Shown here: positions 1-9,286 of the stretch, piece by piece
Layout: every line of letters starts with the position of its first letter
How positions within the stretch are numbered: position 1 is the first letter of the stretch
Assembly (NCBI GenBank): GCA_039027435.1
Contig: JBCCKF010000013.1
Location: forward strand, 62,001-126,000
DNA length: 64,000 nucleotides
Origin: CALBPI01 sp039027435
GTDB taxonomy: Bacteria; Pseudomonadota; Gammaproteobacteria; Steroidobacterales; Woeseiaceae
Reading direction: 5' to 3'
Translations under genes and position numbers: made by a program
Notes under the pieces: model-generated
Told to the model about the DNA's origin: nothing
Databases searched by the model: none
Seen by the model: the letters and a program-made list of their open reading frames with translations, nothing else

Positions 1-1157
1 GTCACCCCGACGGTACTCTGTTGCCACCCCGGCATATCCTCATAGATCGGTTCCGCCTCTGCATAGCGGTCAACGACCACCGGCGGTGTCGCAATCTCTT
101 CACCGTCGATGCGGTAACCGACACAAACGCGAATCGTCTCAAGCTCGTCCAGCACATCGAGTTTGGTCATGCACAAGCCCGAAACGCCGTTGTTGATGAT
201 GCTGCGTCGAAGCGCGACCGCGTCGAACCAACCACACCGACGCGGTCGACCCGTTGTCGCGCCAAATTCGGCACCCACGCGTGCGAGGTGTGCACCATCG
301 TCATCATGCAATTCTGTGGGGAACGGACCCGCACCGACTCGGGTGGTGTAGGCCTTGACGATGCCGAGAACATAGTCGATTCGATCCGGACCAATGCCGG
401 TTCCGGTGCAAGCTCCTGCCGACACGGTATTGCTCGAAGTAACAAATGGGAAGGTGCCGTGATCAATATCGAGGAGTGTTCCCTGAGCGCCCTCAAACAA
501 TACGCTGTCGCCTGCTTCCCCAAGATCATGCAGGATCGCGGTCACGTCGGCGACCAAGGGTGCAATACGCTCTGCCTGAGCCATAGCGTCGTCCAGAGAT
601 TCGTTGAAGTCGACAACCGGCGCTTTGAAGTAATGCTTCAACACAAAATTGTGGTAGTCGAGTATCTCTCCGAGCCGGGCTGCAAACTTCTCCCGCAGGA
701 ACAGGTCCGAGACACGCAAGGCGCGGCGCGCCACTTTATCCTCATAGGCGGGCCCAATACCCCGGCCAGTGGTGCCGATGGCGGCTGAACCGCGCGCCTT
801 CTCACGCGCCTGATCGAGCGCAACGTGACATGGCAGGATCAAAGGGCAAGCCGGAGAGATCTTCAGTCGATCAAAAACTGGAACGTCGTTGGCGACCAGG
901 CCGTCCATTTCTCTCAACAGCGCTTCGAGCGAAAGCACAACCCCGTTGCCGATCAGGCACTGAACGTTCTCTCGCAATACGCCCGATGGAATCAGATGCA
1001 GGATCGTCTTCTCACCGTCGATGACCAACGTGTGACCCGCATTGTGTCCGCCTTGAAAGCGGGCGACCGCACTGACGCGATCGGTCAACAGATCAACGAT
1101 CTTGCCTTTGCCCTCGTCACCCCACTGTGTGCCGACGACAACTACATTCTTGCCCAT
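1..1157 (-). CDS. purA: Adenylosuccinate synthetase, C-terminus cut by window edge
   Basis: Joins IMP and aspartate using GTP, the first committed step from IMP to AMP; cytoplasmic. The protein starts MGKNVVVVGTQWGDEGKGK, whose GDEGKGK is the family's glycine-rich GTP/IMP loop, and continues through the conserved GHNAGHT and GTTGRGIGPAYEDK segments. About 385 residues are visible of the usual ~430, so only the C-terminal end lies outside the window. It is the last gene of the hflKC-DUF2065-purA run, 18 bases after DUF2065, and is probably co-transcribed with it. Identity is secure. Confidence 0.97.
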   Translation of the reverse strand, partial: MGKNVVVVGTQWGDEGKGKIVDLLTDRVSAVARFQGGHNAGHTLVIDGEKTILHLIPSGVLRENVQCLIGNGVVLSLEALLREMDGLVANDVPVFDRLKISPACPLILPCHVALDQAREKARGSAAIGTTGRGIGPAYEDKVARRALRVSDLFLREKFAARLGEILDYHNFVLKHYFKAPVVDFNESLDDAMAQAERIAPLVADVTAILHDLGEAGDSVLFEGAQGTLLDIDHGTFPFVTSSNTVSAGACTGTGIGPDRIDYVLGIVKAYTTRVGAGPFPTELHDDDGAHLARVGAEFGATTGRPRRCGWFDAVALRRSIINNGVSGLCMTKLDVLDELETIRVCVGYRIDGEEIATPPVVVDRYAEAEPIYEDMPGWQQSTVGV

Positions 1158-1175
1158 GTTGAAATTTCCAGAGAG

Positions 1176-1370
1176 TCAGACGTTGGTGACCGCAAGCAGC
1201 AGCATCGCACCGATCGCCATCACAATACCACCGACGGCTCTGATGACGTTATCCGGCATGCTGGCGATCCTCGCTATTGCCCGTCGCCAGGCACGAGGCG
1301 CCGCGAACGGCGCCATACCTTCGAAGACCAGCATTAATGCCAGGCCCGTCAGCAATAGCTGCCAGCGCAT
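1176..1370 (-). CDS. DUF2065 small inner-membrane protein (YjeT-like)
   Basis: A 64-residue protein with two hydrophobic helices (about residues 3-20 and 43-62) joined by a short basic loop, the pattern of the DUF2065/YjeT family. Its place between hflC and purA is the same as in E. coli, which supports the family call. Its function is not established. It is one of the short genes easily missed in this operon. Confidence 0.85.
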   Translation of the reverse strand: MRWQLLLTGLALMLVFEGMAPFAAPRAWRRAIARIASMPDNVIRAVGGIVMAIGAMLLLAVTNV

Positions 1371-1388
1371 ACGGCGCCTCCAGACCGG

Positions 1389-2258
1389 TCAGTTTGCTTC
1401 GCGGTTATTCAGGTAGCGGAAGAAATCGCTGTCAGGGTCGAGCACCAGAAGGTCGCTCGCTTGACCCAGTGAGTTCCGATATGCCTCCAGGCTCCGGTAG
1501 AACGCATAGAACTCGCGATCTGCGTTGTAGGCTTGCGCATAGATTGCCGCAGCACGCGCATCGCCTTCACCGCGAATGGTCTGGGCATCGCGATAGGCTT
1601 CCGAGCGGATTACCGTGCTCTGGCGATCCGCTGTAGCACGAATCTCCACGGCCTCCTCGTTACCCTCTGCACGCAACTGCTGGGCAATTCTCAACCGCTC
1701 CTCACGCATCCGGTTGTAAACCGATTCAGAGACTCGATCTGAGAATTCGACCCGCTTAACGCGTACGTCGATCAGCGTGATGCCAAGCTCGTCAGCAAGC
1801 GCCGACGCATCAGCCATCATGTCGCGCATGAGCTCATTACGCTCCAAAGAAATCACTTCCTGCATGGTGCGCTTGGCGAATTCCGTACGGATCGCCGCTT
1901 TGATGATCTGCAACAGCTGTTGGCGCACAACCAACTCAGAACCACGTGCCGAGACGTAGTAGGTCTCAGGGTCGCTGATCCGGTATTTCAGAAAGAAGTC
2001 CACGGAAGCGGGCTTCTTCTCGGTCGTCAAAATGTCCTCAGGAGATGGCGTGATCGTCAACACCTGGTTCGAGAACTTGAGCACTTCGTGGTAGACCGGG
2101 ATCTTGAAGTGCAAACCGGGTTCGTAGTCTGCGCCCACGATCTCACCAAAGCGCAGCTTCAAGGCATGTTCGCGCTCATCCACGGTGAATGCACTGAGCC
2201 CTAACCCGACAAGCGCCAATCCAATAACGACAAGTACTACTGAGATTGAAGTTTTCAT
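1389..2258 (-). CDS. hflC: HflC, SPFH/prohibitin-type protease modulator
   Basis: Partner of HflK in the large membrane-anchored SPFH complex that encloses and modulates the FtsH protease; most of the protein is periplasmic. One N-terminal membrane anchor (about residues 4-24) is followed by the SPFH domain starting at VDEREHALKLRFGE and a long charged coiled coil (about 165-235) rich in Glu, Arg and Ala. At 289 residues it has the normal length. Its ATG overlaps the hflK stop as ATGA (2255-2258), so translation is probably coupled and the two subunits made in balance. Confidence 0.96.
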   Translation of the reverse strand: MKTSISVVLVVIGLALVGLGLSAFTVDEREHALKLRFGEIVGADYEPGLHFKIPVYHEVLKFSNQVLTITPSPEDILTTEKKPASVDFFLKYRISDPETYYVSARGSELVVRQQLLQIIKAAIRTEFAKRTMQEVISLERNELMRDMMADASALADELGITLIDVRVKRVEFSDRVSESVYNRMREERLRIAQQLRAEGNEEAVEIRATADRQSTVIRSEAYRDAQTIRGEGDARAAAIYAQAYNADREFYAFYRSLEAYRNSLGQASDLLVLDPDSDFFRYLNNREAN

Positions 2259-3382
2259 TGGCGAGTCCTCCGTGCACGTGCGCGCTCAGGGTTGGTCGTA
2301 GCGCCACCACCGGGCGCTGCGAGCGGCTCCGGGCGCACCAGCCCGTTCGAAGTGGTGCGCGGCAACCGTTGTGCGTTTTCCATGAGTTTGTCCACCGGCA
2401 GATAAAGCAGGTTGCCCTCACCGTTGGTATCGAGGAATACCTTGTTCGAATTGGAGTACACGTACTCGATGGCATCGATATAAAGACGCTCGCGGGTAAC
2501 CTCAGGTGCAGCCTGATACTCCTTAAGCAGCGCTGTAAATCGCGCAGCCTCACCTTCGGCATCGTTGATCACACGCTGGCGATAAGCTTCAGCATTTTCT
2601 TTCTGCTGTGCCGCGTCACCGCGTGCCGCCGGGATGACCTCGTTGGCGTAGGTCTCAGCAGACAGTTTGGACTGCTCTTTGTCCTCCCGCGCCTTCACCG
2701 CATCCTGAACCGCGTCCTGAACGGGCCGCGGGAAGTCGACCTTCTGCAGGTTGATCGCGGTAATTTCAATTCCGGCTTTGTACTCATCGAGCGCGCTCTG
2801 GATCAGCACCTTGGTCTGGTCGGCGACCTGCGCGCGATTATCCAACAGCGTGAAATCTGCGGGATGAGCGCCGACCGCTTCACGAATCGCGCTTTCGCTC
2901 ACGTCCTGAAGCGTATCCTCCGGATCGCGCACGTTGAACGCGTAGTCGGACGGAATCGTACGACGGAATTGCACCGCGAGGTTGATCACGACGAAGTTCT
3001 CGTCCGCGGTCAGCATCTGGATTTCCTGCTCGAATCGATCGATCAAAGACACATTGACCTTTTCGACGCGCTCGATGGGGTACGGCAAATGCCAGTGCAG
3101 CCCTGGATTCGTGGTTTCGGTGTACTCGCCAAAGCGCAGCTCCAAGCCACGTTCCGCCTGGTCGACGCGGTAGAAGCCGGTCGCCATCCAAAACACCAAA
3201 GCGACGACCACAACGCCGATCAAACCGGCGGCCGATCCATCGTCATCGCCCTTGCCACCGAATGCGGCAGACACCTTGCGCTGAAAGTTGCCGAGCATCT
3301 TATCCAGATCATTCGGTGCCTTTCGCCGGCGGTTGTTGTTACCCCATGGGTCCTGGCCATTGCCAGATTCATTCCAAGCCAT
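2255..3382 (-). CDS. hflK: HflK, SPFH/prohibitin-type protease modulator
   Basis: Larger partner of HflC in the FtsH-regulating complex. The N-terminal ~50 residues are Gly/Asn-rich and start MAWNESGNGQDPWG, typical of HflK. A membrane segment spans about 53-71, followed by the SPFH domain and a coiled coil (about 240-310). The tail is Pro/Arg-rich and ends ARARRTRQ. At 375 residues it is normal for the family. It lies 18 bases downstream of hflX and overlaps hflC by four bases. Confidence 0.96.
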   Translation of the reverse strand: MAWNESGNGQDPWGNNNRRRKAPNDLDKMLGNFQRKVSAAFGGKGDDDGSAAGLIGVVVVALVFWMATGFYRVDQAERGLELRFGEYTETTNPGLHWHLPYPIERVEKVNVSLIDRFEQEIQMLTADENFVVINLAVQFRRTIPSDYAFNVRDPEDTLQDVSESAIREAVGAHPADFTLLDNRAQVADQTKVLIQSALDEYKAGIEITAINLQKVDFPRPVQDAVQDAVKAREDKEQSKLSAETYANEVIPAARGDAAQQKENAEAYRQRVINDAEGEAARFTALLKEYQAAPEVTRERLYIDAIEYVYSNSNKVFLDTNGEGNLLYLPVDKLMENAQRLPRTTSNGLVRPEPLAAPGGGATTNPERARARRTRQ

Positions 3383-3400
3383 ATCGTTACCCGTTCAAAT

Positions 3401-4726
3401 TCAAGCGCTCGCTTGCGCGACCGCTGCTGACGCTTGCGCGTCGGGATTCACCTCATTGATACGTTCCAGCACCAGTCCGGTTTCCGCACATAGCTGCTCA
3501 AACGCTACTCGTTCCATATCGATCGTCAATTCGCACTCGCCCTGTTCGGTGTAGTTCTCCGATCGGACCGCACCGGCATCAAACAGGCGAGACCTCAGCA
3601 AACCCTCATGGGCGCCGAGTACCAGAGTTCCCTGGACATGATCCAAAGCGACCAATTGCGCTACCGCCGTGCGCAGCAGATCCAGCCCGTCACCGGTTTG
3701 CGCGCTCAACCAAACGCTGGCCGGAGCTGCGTCGGTCTCGCTGCGAAACTGTGGAAGCCGTCCCTCGATGTCTATTTTATTGTATACGCGTAGCTGGCGC
3801 ACCTTGCCGGCGCCGATCCCCTCCAGCACCTCGTTCACTTGGGTCTCGCGCAGCGCGTGTTCAGGGTCCGCAGCGTCAACTACATGCACGATCAAATCCG
3901 CTTCGCGCGTCTCGGTCAGCGTCGCTTTGAAGGCCGCGACCAATTCGTGGGGCAAATCCGAGACAAACCCCACCGTGTCGGCGAGCACCACTTCGCGTTG
4001 CGCCGATAGCTCCCAGCGTCGTAGCGTGGGGTCGAGTGTGGCAAATAACTGATCTGCCGCGTAGACACCGGAATCCGTCAGTGCATTGAACAGTGTCGAC
4101 TTCCCAGCGTTGGTGTAGCCGACAAGCGCAATGGTCGGCATACGATTTCGCACGCGATTTCGCCGGCCAAGCTCTCGTTGCTGGTCGACCTTACGCAATC
4201 GCTCGGTCAATCGAGTAATGCGTTGACGCACCAGGCGCCGGTCAGTCTCGAGCTGAGTCTCGCCGGGGCCGCGCAACCCGATACCGCCCTTTTGGCGCTC
4301 CAGGTGAGTCCAGCCACGAACCAGTCGGGTGGACAGGTGGCGCAGCTGCGCAAGCTCAACCTGCAACTTACCCTCGAACGAGCGCGCTCGCTGCGCGAAA
4401 ATGTCGAGAATCAGTCCCGCACGATCCAAAACACGGCATTTAAGTTCGCGTTCCAGGTTGCGCTCCTGTGTAGGGGTCAACGCATGACTCACAAGCAGCA
4501 GCTCGACTTTTTCCTGACGCACTCGGTCTTTGAGTTCGGCAACTTTCCCGCGGCCGATCAGAAACCTCGACTCAGGCTGCGTTCGCTGCACGATGACGCT
4601 GTCGAGGACATCTGCACCGGCAGATAACGCCAGCTCGACAAACTCTTGCAGGTCGCAGGTATTGCGGCCAAAAAACTGAGGATGAACGATCAGAACACGT
4701 TCGCCCGATTTCGGTCGCTCAAACAT
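3401..4726 (-). CDS. hflX: GTPase HflX, ribosome-associated
   Basis: Ribosome-binding GTPase that rescues or splits stalled 70S ribosomes under stress. The N-terminal HflX domain and helical linker (residues 1-195, with GGIGLRGPGETQLE at 147-160) precede the G domain. That domain shows the P-loop GYTNAGKS (203-210), G3 DTVGF (250-254) and an NKID G4 motif near 315. At 441 residues it is full length. It sits 38 bases after hfq in the conserved hfq-hflX-hflK order. Confidence 0.97.
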   Translation of the reverse strand: MFERPKSGERVLIVHPQFFGRNTCDLQEFVELALSAGADVLDSVIVQRTQPESRFLIGRGKVAELKDRVRQEKVELLLVSHALTPTQERNLERELKCRVLDRAGLILDIFAQRARSFEGKLQVELAQLRHLSTRLVRGWTHLERQKGGIGLRGPGETQLETDRRLVRQRITRLTERLRKVDQQRELGRRNRVRNRMPTIALVGYTNAGKSTLFNALTDSGVYAADQLFATLDPTLRRWELSAQREVVLADTVGFVSDLPHELVAAFKATLTETREADLIVHVVDAADPEHALRETQVNEVLEGIGAGKVRQLRVYNKIDIEGRLPQFRSETDAAPASVWLSAQTGDGLDLLRTAVAQLVALDHVQGTLVLGAHEGLLRSRLFDAGAVRSENYTEQGECELTIDMERVAFEQLCAETGLVLERINEVNPDAQASAAVAQASA

Positions 4727-4764
4727 GATGACTGTTGCCTGCCCTATCCGCAGGCACTCCGGAG

Positions 4765-5013
4765 TTAATCGTCGTCGCTTCGACCGTCATCATCACTCAG
4801 TGGCAGGCGCACGTTGCGCGCCGGCACAACCGTCGAGATCGCATGCTTGTAAACCATCTGGTTAACACTGTTCTTCAGAAGCACCACGAATTGATCGAAA
4901 GAATCGATTTGTCCCTGCAGCTTGATACCGTTCACGAGGTAAATGGATACCGGCACCTTTTCCTTGCGCAGGATATTGAGGAACGGATCCTGTAGTGATT
5001 GTCCCTTTGCCAT
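4765..5013 (-). CDS. hfq: RNA chaperone Hfq
   Basis: Sm-like hexameric RNA chaperone that pairs small RNAs with mRNAs. This 82-residue protein starts MAKGQSLQDPFLN. It carries Sm1 (VSIYLVNGIKLQGQIDSFD) and Sm2 with the conserved NQMVYKHAIST. The C-terminal tail is short and acidic (DDDGRSDDD) rather than the long tail of E. coli. The reading frame stays open upstream to 5154, but the start at 5013 is fixed by a strong Shine-Dalgarno and by homology. It lies between miaA and hflX as in many gammaproteobacteria. Confidence 0.98.
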   Translation of the reverse strand: MAKGQSLQDPFLNILRKEKVPVSIYLVNGIKLQGQIDSFDQFVVLLKNSVNQMVYKHAISTVVPARNVRLPLSDDDGRSDDD

Positions 5014-5019
5014 AGGAAT

Positions 5020-5025
5020 CTCCTT
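5020..5025 (-). promoter_or_regulatory. Shine-Dalgarno of hfq
   Basis: AAGGAG on the minus strand, six bases before the hfq ATG at 5013. It selects the 82-residue start over the longer open frame that reaches 5154. It is one of the strongest ribosome-binding sites in the window. Confidence 0.8.
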
Positions 5026-5156
5026 CTTCTTTGCCCACGAGGACCCCGCGAGCTGCCCAAGCACGATTCGGTCCTCTTTATGAATTTTGATGGTAGCACA
5101 GCGATTCTCCGCGTCCTCGCCCGGGATTCGCGACAACGCTGTCAGGAATACCAAGG

Positions 5157-6116
5157 TTAAATCGAGCGCGCTTCGGCGGCTATCGCTTGCTCACACAGAC
5201 AAGTAATGGGGCCAACAGGATCGCTTTCAAGAGGATCAAACAAGTGCAACTCCTGCATACCCCGCAGCCAGGTGTGCTGGCGCTTGGCAAGACGGCGAGT
5301 CGCGGTCATCGCGTCGAGCATAGCCTGCTCATACTCACAGTCGCCCGCCAACCAGGCGGCGATCTGGCGATATCCAACCGCCCGCAGGCCCGGCAGATCG
5401 CGATGTATCCCAGGGCGCTGCAGCAGCGCTCTTACCTCCTCAACGAAACCCGCTGACAGCATCTGGTCGAAGCGTTGCCGAATTCGTTCATGCAACACCG
5501 CACGATCGTTGGTTAAGAGGGCCATGCGAACCACCGTCCAATCGTTGTCGGACGCACTCGGACCGGCTTGCAGCGCACTGATCGGTCGCCCGGTCAAACG
5601 GTAGACCTCAAGCGCGCGCTGGATGCGCTGCGCATCATTCGGCGCAATTTTGGCAGCGGCATCTGGATCGACACGGGTCAACGCTTCGTGCATACCAGGC
5701 CAGCCGATGCGCTGGGCTTGGGCATCGAGTTCGCGCCGGCAGTCAGGATCCGCCTCGGGCAAGTCGGCCAGCCCGTCCAGCAGCCGCTTGAAATACAGCA
5801 TCGTCCCGCCGACCAAAAGCGGCGTGCGACCGCGCTCATGACTCGCCCCGATTTCCCTTGTGCAATCCTGTACGAATTGCGCGACCGAATAAGGCTGCTC
5901 AGGATCGACGATATCAATGAGCGCGTGCGGGTAACGCACTAAGGTCTCTGGCGATGGTTTGGCAGTGCCAACGTTCATGCCCCGGTAAACCAATGCTGAG
6001 TCGACACTGATCAGATCCACCGGCAAACGGTCAGCAATGCGCATCGCAACTTCGGTCTTGCCTATCGCCGTCGGCCCCATGAGGCACAGCACGGTGCGGC
6101 GCGCTCCCCGAGTCAC
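5157..6116 (-). CDS. miaA: tRNA dimethylallyltransferase MiaA
   Basis: Transfers a dimethylallyl group to A37 of tRNAs reading UNN codons. With the GTG start at 6116 the protein has 319 residues, the usual length. The P-loop GPTAIGKT is at 14-21, followed by DSALVYRGM and GTAKP, the conserved substrate-binding segments. The frame is open further upstream to 6191, but that would run deep into mutL. The chosen GTG shares one base with the mutL stop (TAGTG), a classic coupling junction. The start is inferred; the function is secure. Confidence 0.95.
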   Translation of the reverse strand: MTRGARRTVLCLMGPTAIGKTEVAMRIADRLPVDLISVDSALVYRGMNVGTAKPSPETLVRYPHALIDIVDPEQPYSVAQFVQDCTREIGASHERGRTPLLVGGTMLYFKRLLDGLADLPEADPDCRRELDAQAQRIGWPGMHEALTRVDPDAAAKIAPNDAQRIQRALEVYRLTGRPISALQAGPSASDNDWTVVRMALLTNDRAVLHERIRQRFDQMLSAGFVEEVRALLQRPGIHRDLPGLRAVGYRQIAAWLAGDCEYEQAMLDAMTATRRLAKRQHTWLRGMQELHLFDPLESDPVGPITCLCEQAIAAEARSI

Positions 6117-7882
6117 TACTGCCCCCGAAGAAAAAGGCGATCGAGTTCGGACATGCTGAGCTGGGTCCAGGTAGGTCGGCCATGATTGCATTGATCTGCC
6201 CGATCAGTTGCTTCCATATCTCGCAACAATGCGTTCATTTCAGGTAGCGTCAGCTGGCGATTAGCCCGCACGGATGCGTGACAAGCCATGGTTGCCAACA
6301 ACTCATCGGTGAACGCAGCAATCCGACCGCTACGCCCCAGAGACTCGAAATCGGCGAGCACATCGCGCAGCAGTGTTTCCGCACGCTCGGTGTCGAGTAG
6401 CGCGGGTATTTCACGAAGCACGACAGCCTCCGGTCCACCGCGCTCAACGACCATCCCCGCTTGCAGCAACACCTCCGCTTTCGCCTCGCACAGATCCGCT
6501 TCAGCGCGTGAGACGTTGAGTCGCAATGGCACAAGAAGCGGTTGACGAACCATCGCGCGATCCGAATGCGACTGCTTCAAGCGCTCGTAGGTAATGCGTT
6601 CATGCGCCGCGTGCATGTCGACGATCACAAGACCCTCAGCGTTTTGGGCGAGAATAAATACACCGTGAATCTGCGCCACCGCGAAGCCGAGTGGCGGCGG
6701 CGCATCGTCAGCAACCGGAGGAATCGCAGCCGGCATCTCTCGCACGAGATTCGTCCAGTTCGTAGTGCTGGTTGCGGCGGCGGTCGCGCGGCTCACGTAA
6801 CTCGGCGTCGCCAGCGAGAGTCCGGACTGACTTGCGGGCGGCGGCTGTGGCTGCGATCCGGCTGCCGTACTGCGCTCGATTCCCGGCCGTGTCGACTGCA
6901 TAGCCTCGGTTACCGTTCGTTGCACCAACGTGTGTATGGCGCCCGAATCACGGAATCGCACCTCGGTCTTGGCTGGGTGGGCGTTCACGTCAACTCGCGT
7001 GGGATCCATGGAAATCCACATCACGTAGGCCGGGTGTCTTCCATGAAACAGTACATCCTGATATCCCATACGCACGGCGTGCATGATTGTCTTGTCGCGC
7101 ACCCAACGACCGTTGACGAAGGCGTATTGCATATCAGGCTGTGAACGATTGAACGCCGGCGCTGCGAGCCACGCATCGATGGCAAGACCTTCGCGATGCT
7201 GACTCGCAGGGATGGCCGCTGCGATGAACTCAGGACCGAGTAACTGCTGAATCCTGCGCTCCGGACCTTCGCCGCTCGGTACCGCGGCCAGGTGCATCGA
7301 CGTGCGTCCGTTGTGCTTTAACGTAAAGGCGACGGAGGGATGCGCTAGTGCAAGACGTCGAACCACTCTCTCGATATGCGTGAATTCGGTCTTTTCGGTA
7401 CGCAGAAACTTGCGACGTGCGGGTGTGTTGTAGAACAGATCCCTGACGCTTACGCGGGTGCCGCTGCGCATCGCCGTCGGCACGATGTCTTGCGCGGCGC
7501 CTCCCTGGACCGCAAGCATCGCACCGTGCTCGCCCGACTCCGTGCGTGCGGCAAGCTCCACACGTGCAACTGACGCAATACTGGGCAGCGCCTCTCCCCG
7601 GAAGCCGAGTGACGCAACCGCTGAAAGGTCCTCAAGGCTCGTGATCTTGCTCGTCGCATGTCGAGACAGCGCGAGTGGCAACTCGTCTGCGGAGATGCCA
7701 ACGCCGTCATCAGTGATCTCGATCAGACGTGCGCCGCCAGCTTCCACAGAGATACCGATATGCTGAGCGCGCGCATCGAGACTGTTCTCGACAAGCTCCT
7801 TGACGACAGAGGCGGGCCGCTCAATGACTTCTCCTGCCGCGATCTGATTGATCAGATGATCGGGCAGCTGCTGAATGGGCAC
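6116..7882 (-). CDS. mutL: DNA mismatch repair protein MutL, endonuclease-type
   Basis: ATPase that links MutS mismatch recognition to strand removal. The GHKL domain shows VENSLDA, DDGVGI and GFRGEALPSIASV in the first ~110 residues. The C-terminal domain carries DMHAAHERITYE, which fits the nicking-endonuclease signature DQHA(X)2E(X)4E with Met for Gln. Near the end are ACHASVRA and CNHGRPT, the other metal-site motifs. E. coli MutL lacks these, so this enzyme is probably a nicking MutL. It is 588 residues, 8 bases after the amidase gene, and joins miaA by a one-base overlap. Confidence 0.97.
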   Translation of the reverse strand: MPIQQLPDHLINQIAAGEVIERPASVVKELVENSLDARAQHIGISVEAGGARLIEITDDGVGISADELPLALSRHATSKITSLEDLSAVASLGFRGEALPSIASVARVELAARTESGEHGAMLAVQGGAAQDIVPTAMRSGTRVSVRDLFYNTPARRKFLRTEKTEFTHIERVVRRLALAHPSVAFTLKHNGRTSMHLAAVPSGEGPERRIQQLLGPEFIAAAIPASQHREGLAIDAWLAAPAFNRSQPDMQYAFVNGRWVRDKTIMHAVRMGYQDVLFHGRHPAYVMWISMDPTRVDVNAHPAKTEVRFRDSGAIHTLVQRTVTEAMQSTRPGIERSTAAGSQPQPPPASQSGLSLATPSYVSRATAAATSTTNWTNLVREMPAAIPPVADDAPPPLGFAVAQIHGVFILAQNAEGLVIVDMHAAHERITYERLKQSHSDRAMVRQPLLVPLRLNVSRAEADLCEAKAEVLLQAGMVVERGGPEAVVLREIPALLDTERAETLLRDVLADFESLGRSGRIAAFTDELLATMACHASVRANRQLTLPEMNALLRDMEATDRADQCNHGRPTWTQLSMSELDRLFLRGQ

Positions 7883-7890
7883 AGGGTCGA

Positions 7891-9189
7891 TTACCCTCCG
7901 GGTATACGCAACACCTGGCCTACGCGGATACGGTCGCTCGTCAGGGCATTTTCCTGACGCAAACGCGCAAGACTCACCCTGTAGCGGTCAGCGATTTCAC
8001 TCAGCGTATCGCCGGGAGAAATCGTGTGGGTTCGTGCGAGCGCCTGATCGTGGGCCAACTGTGCAAAAAGACTATCCACAGGTGGATTTTCCACAAAATG
8101 CTCGCGAATGCCCGAAAAGATTGCTTGCGCCAGTTTCTCCTGATGCGCCGCGCTGCGCAGATTCTGCTCTTCCTGCGGATTGGAGATGTAGGCGGTCTCT
8201 ACAAGAATCGAGGGTACGTCCGGCGATTTCAGCACGATGAAGCCGGCCTGCTGCACCGAGCGGCGGTGTAATCGATTCACCCCGCCCATTTGATTCAGTA
8301 CCAGTTGGCCGATCTCGATCGAGGAGTTCAGAGTCGCGGTCTGCGACAGGTCCATCAGCACGCGCGCGAGGTCAGGCTCTTTATCGGTCAGCTCCACGCC
8401 GCCGATGAGCGAGGCATTCTGATCGGCTGCGAGACGACGCGCCGCCTCACTACTCGCACCCTCCAGTGACAGCGCGTAAACCGAAGAGCCGCGCGCCCGT
8501 CGATCTTCCACCGCATCCGCATGGATCGATACGAACAAATCAGCATTCGCGCTGCGCGCGATCTCCATCCGCGCCCAGTGGTCGATGTAGACATCGCGGT
8601 CGCGGACCATGAGCGCGCGCATACCCGGCTCTGCATCAATCAGTTTGCGCAGTCGCCGTGCGATCGCGAGCACAACGTCTTTTTCATACGTTCGCTGTTT
8701 ACCCACAGCACCGGGATCATGTCCGCCATGTCCGGGATCGAGTACGACCACAATATCGCGACTGGAGCGAGTTAGACGTTTCACGGTTGGCGTCGCGGCG
8801 CGCTCGCCAAGATCGATGACCAGACGCTCCGCACTGCCGCGTGCGGGCCCAGCGAGGAAACTGCGCGCTCGAATCGCATGGTCGAGATCCAGCACGATGC
8901 GCAGACCTTCCTGCCCGCGCTCTGCTGCGCGGATCGTGCGCACAACACCGATATCTTTGGGCAACCGATCCGCCATCGCGCCGAGTTTGCCGTCGACAAT
9001 ATCGATAACCACCCGGTCGGGCTGACGCAAAGTGAAGAGGTTATAGCGAGCGGGACCACTTAGGTCGAACACCACACGGGTGTGGTTGGCCTCGGTCGAG
9101 GCGCGAACGCCGTTGACGACCGCACCCGCACTGGCCACCGAGGGTGCCAGCAGCAGAAATAGGCCCAACAAGCGCAACATCGTCATCAT
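7891..9189 (-). CDS. N-acetylmuramoyl-L-alanine amidase (AmiB/AmiC type) with AMIN and LysM domains
   Basis: Periplasmic zinc amidase that splits septal peptidoglycan by cutting the amide between MurNAc and the stem peptide. A signal peptide (LLGLFLLLAPSVASAG) leads into an AMIN domain (about residues 25-125). The amidase_3 domain starts at VVVLDPGHGGHDPG and includes FVSIHAD. The last ~45 residues form one LysM peptidoglycan-binding domain (TISPGDTLSEIADRY). Several ATGs are clustered (9207, 9189, 9186, 9180); 9189 is chosen because 9207 overlaps a possible -10 box. E. coli AmiB occupies this slot, but a single C-terminal LysM also fits AmiB/C relatives. Confidence 0.9.
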   Translation of the reverse strand: MMTMLRLLGLFLLLAPSVASAGAVVNGVRASTEANHTRVVFDLSGPARYNLFTLRQPDRVVIDIVDGKLGAMADRLPKDIGVVRTIRAAERGQEGLRIVLDLDHAIRARSFLAGPARGSAERLVIDLGERAATPTVKRLTRSSRDIVVVLDPGHGGHDPGAVGKQRTYEKDVVLAIARRLRKLIDAEPGMRALMVRDRDVYIDHWARMEIARSANADLFVSIHADAVEDRRARGSSVYALSLEGASSEAARRLAADQNASLIGGVELTDKEPDLARVLMDLSQTATLNSSIEIGQLVLNQMGGVNRLHRRSVQQAGFIVLKSPDVPSILVETAYISNPQEEQNLRSAAHQEKLAQAIFSGIREHFVENPPVDSLFAQLAHDQALARTHTISPGDTLSEIADRYRVSLARLRQENALTSDRIRVGQVLRIPGG

Positions 9190-9264
9190 CGGTCGATCAC
9201 ATCGCATTATGTTGGGTGGATACTATCTCTGCCTACAGTTCGATTTCAATAAAAACCCAACTAA

Positions 9265-9270
9265 ATTATA
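9265..9270 (-). promoter_or_regulatory. Possible -10 box ahead of the amidase-mutL-miaA-hfq run
   Basis: The 79-base gap after tsaE is markedly AT-rich and contains a perfect TATAAT on the minus strand. A second hexamer, CATAAT, lies at 9206-9211. I see no convincing -35 at normal spacing. It may let the amidase and downstream genes be transcribed separately from nnrD-tsaE. Confidence 0.35.
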
Positions 9271-9286
9271 CGAGTAGAGTTGTAAC

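Noticed and set aside
21..788. A 255-codon plus-strand frame at the left edge
   Set aside because: The same DNA encodes PurA on the minus strand with intact family motifs.
2246..3430. A 394-codon open frame on the plus strand opposite hflK
   Set aside because: It is the mirror of the GC-rich hflK/hflC coding sequence; the translation is Arg/His/Val-rich without domains, and hflK is certain.
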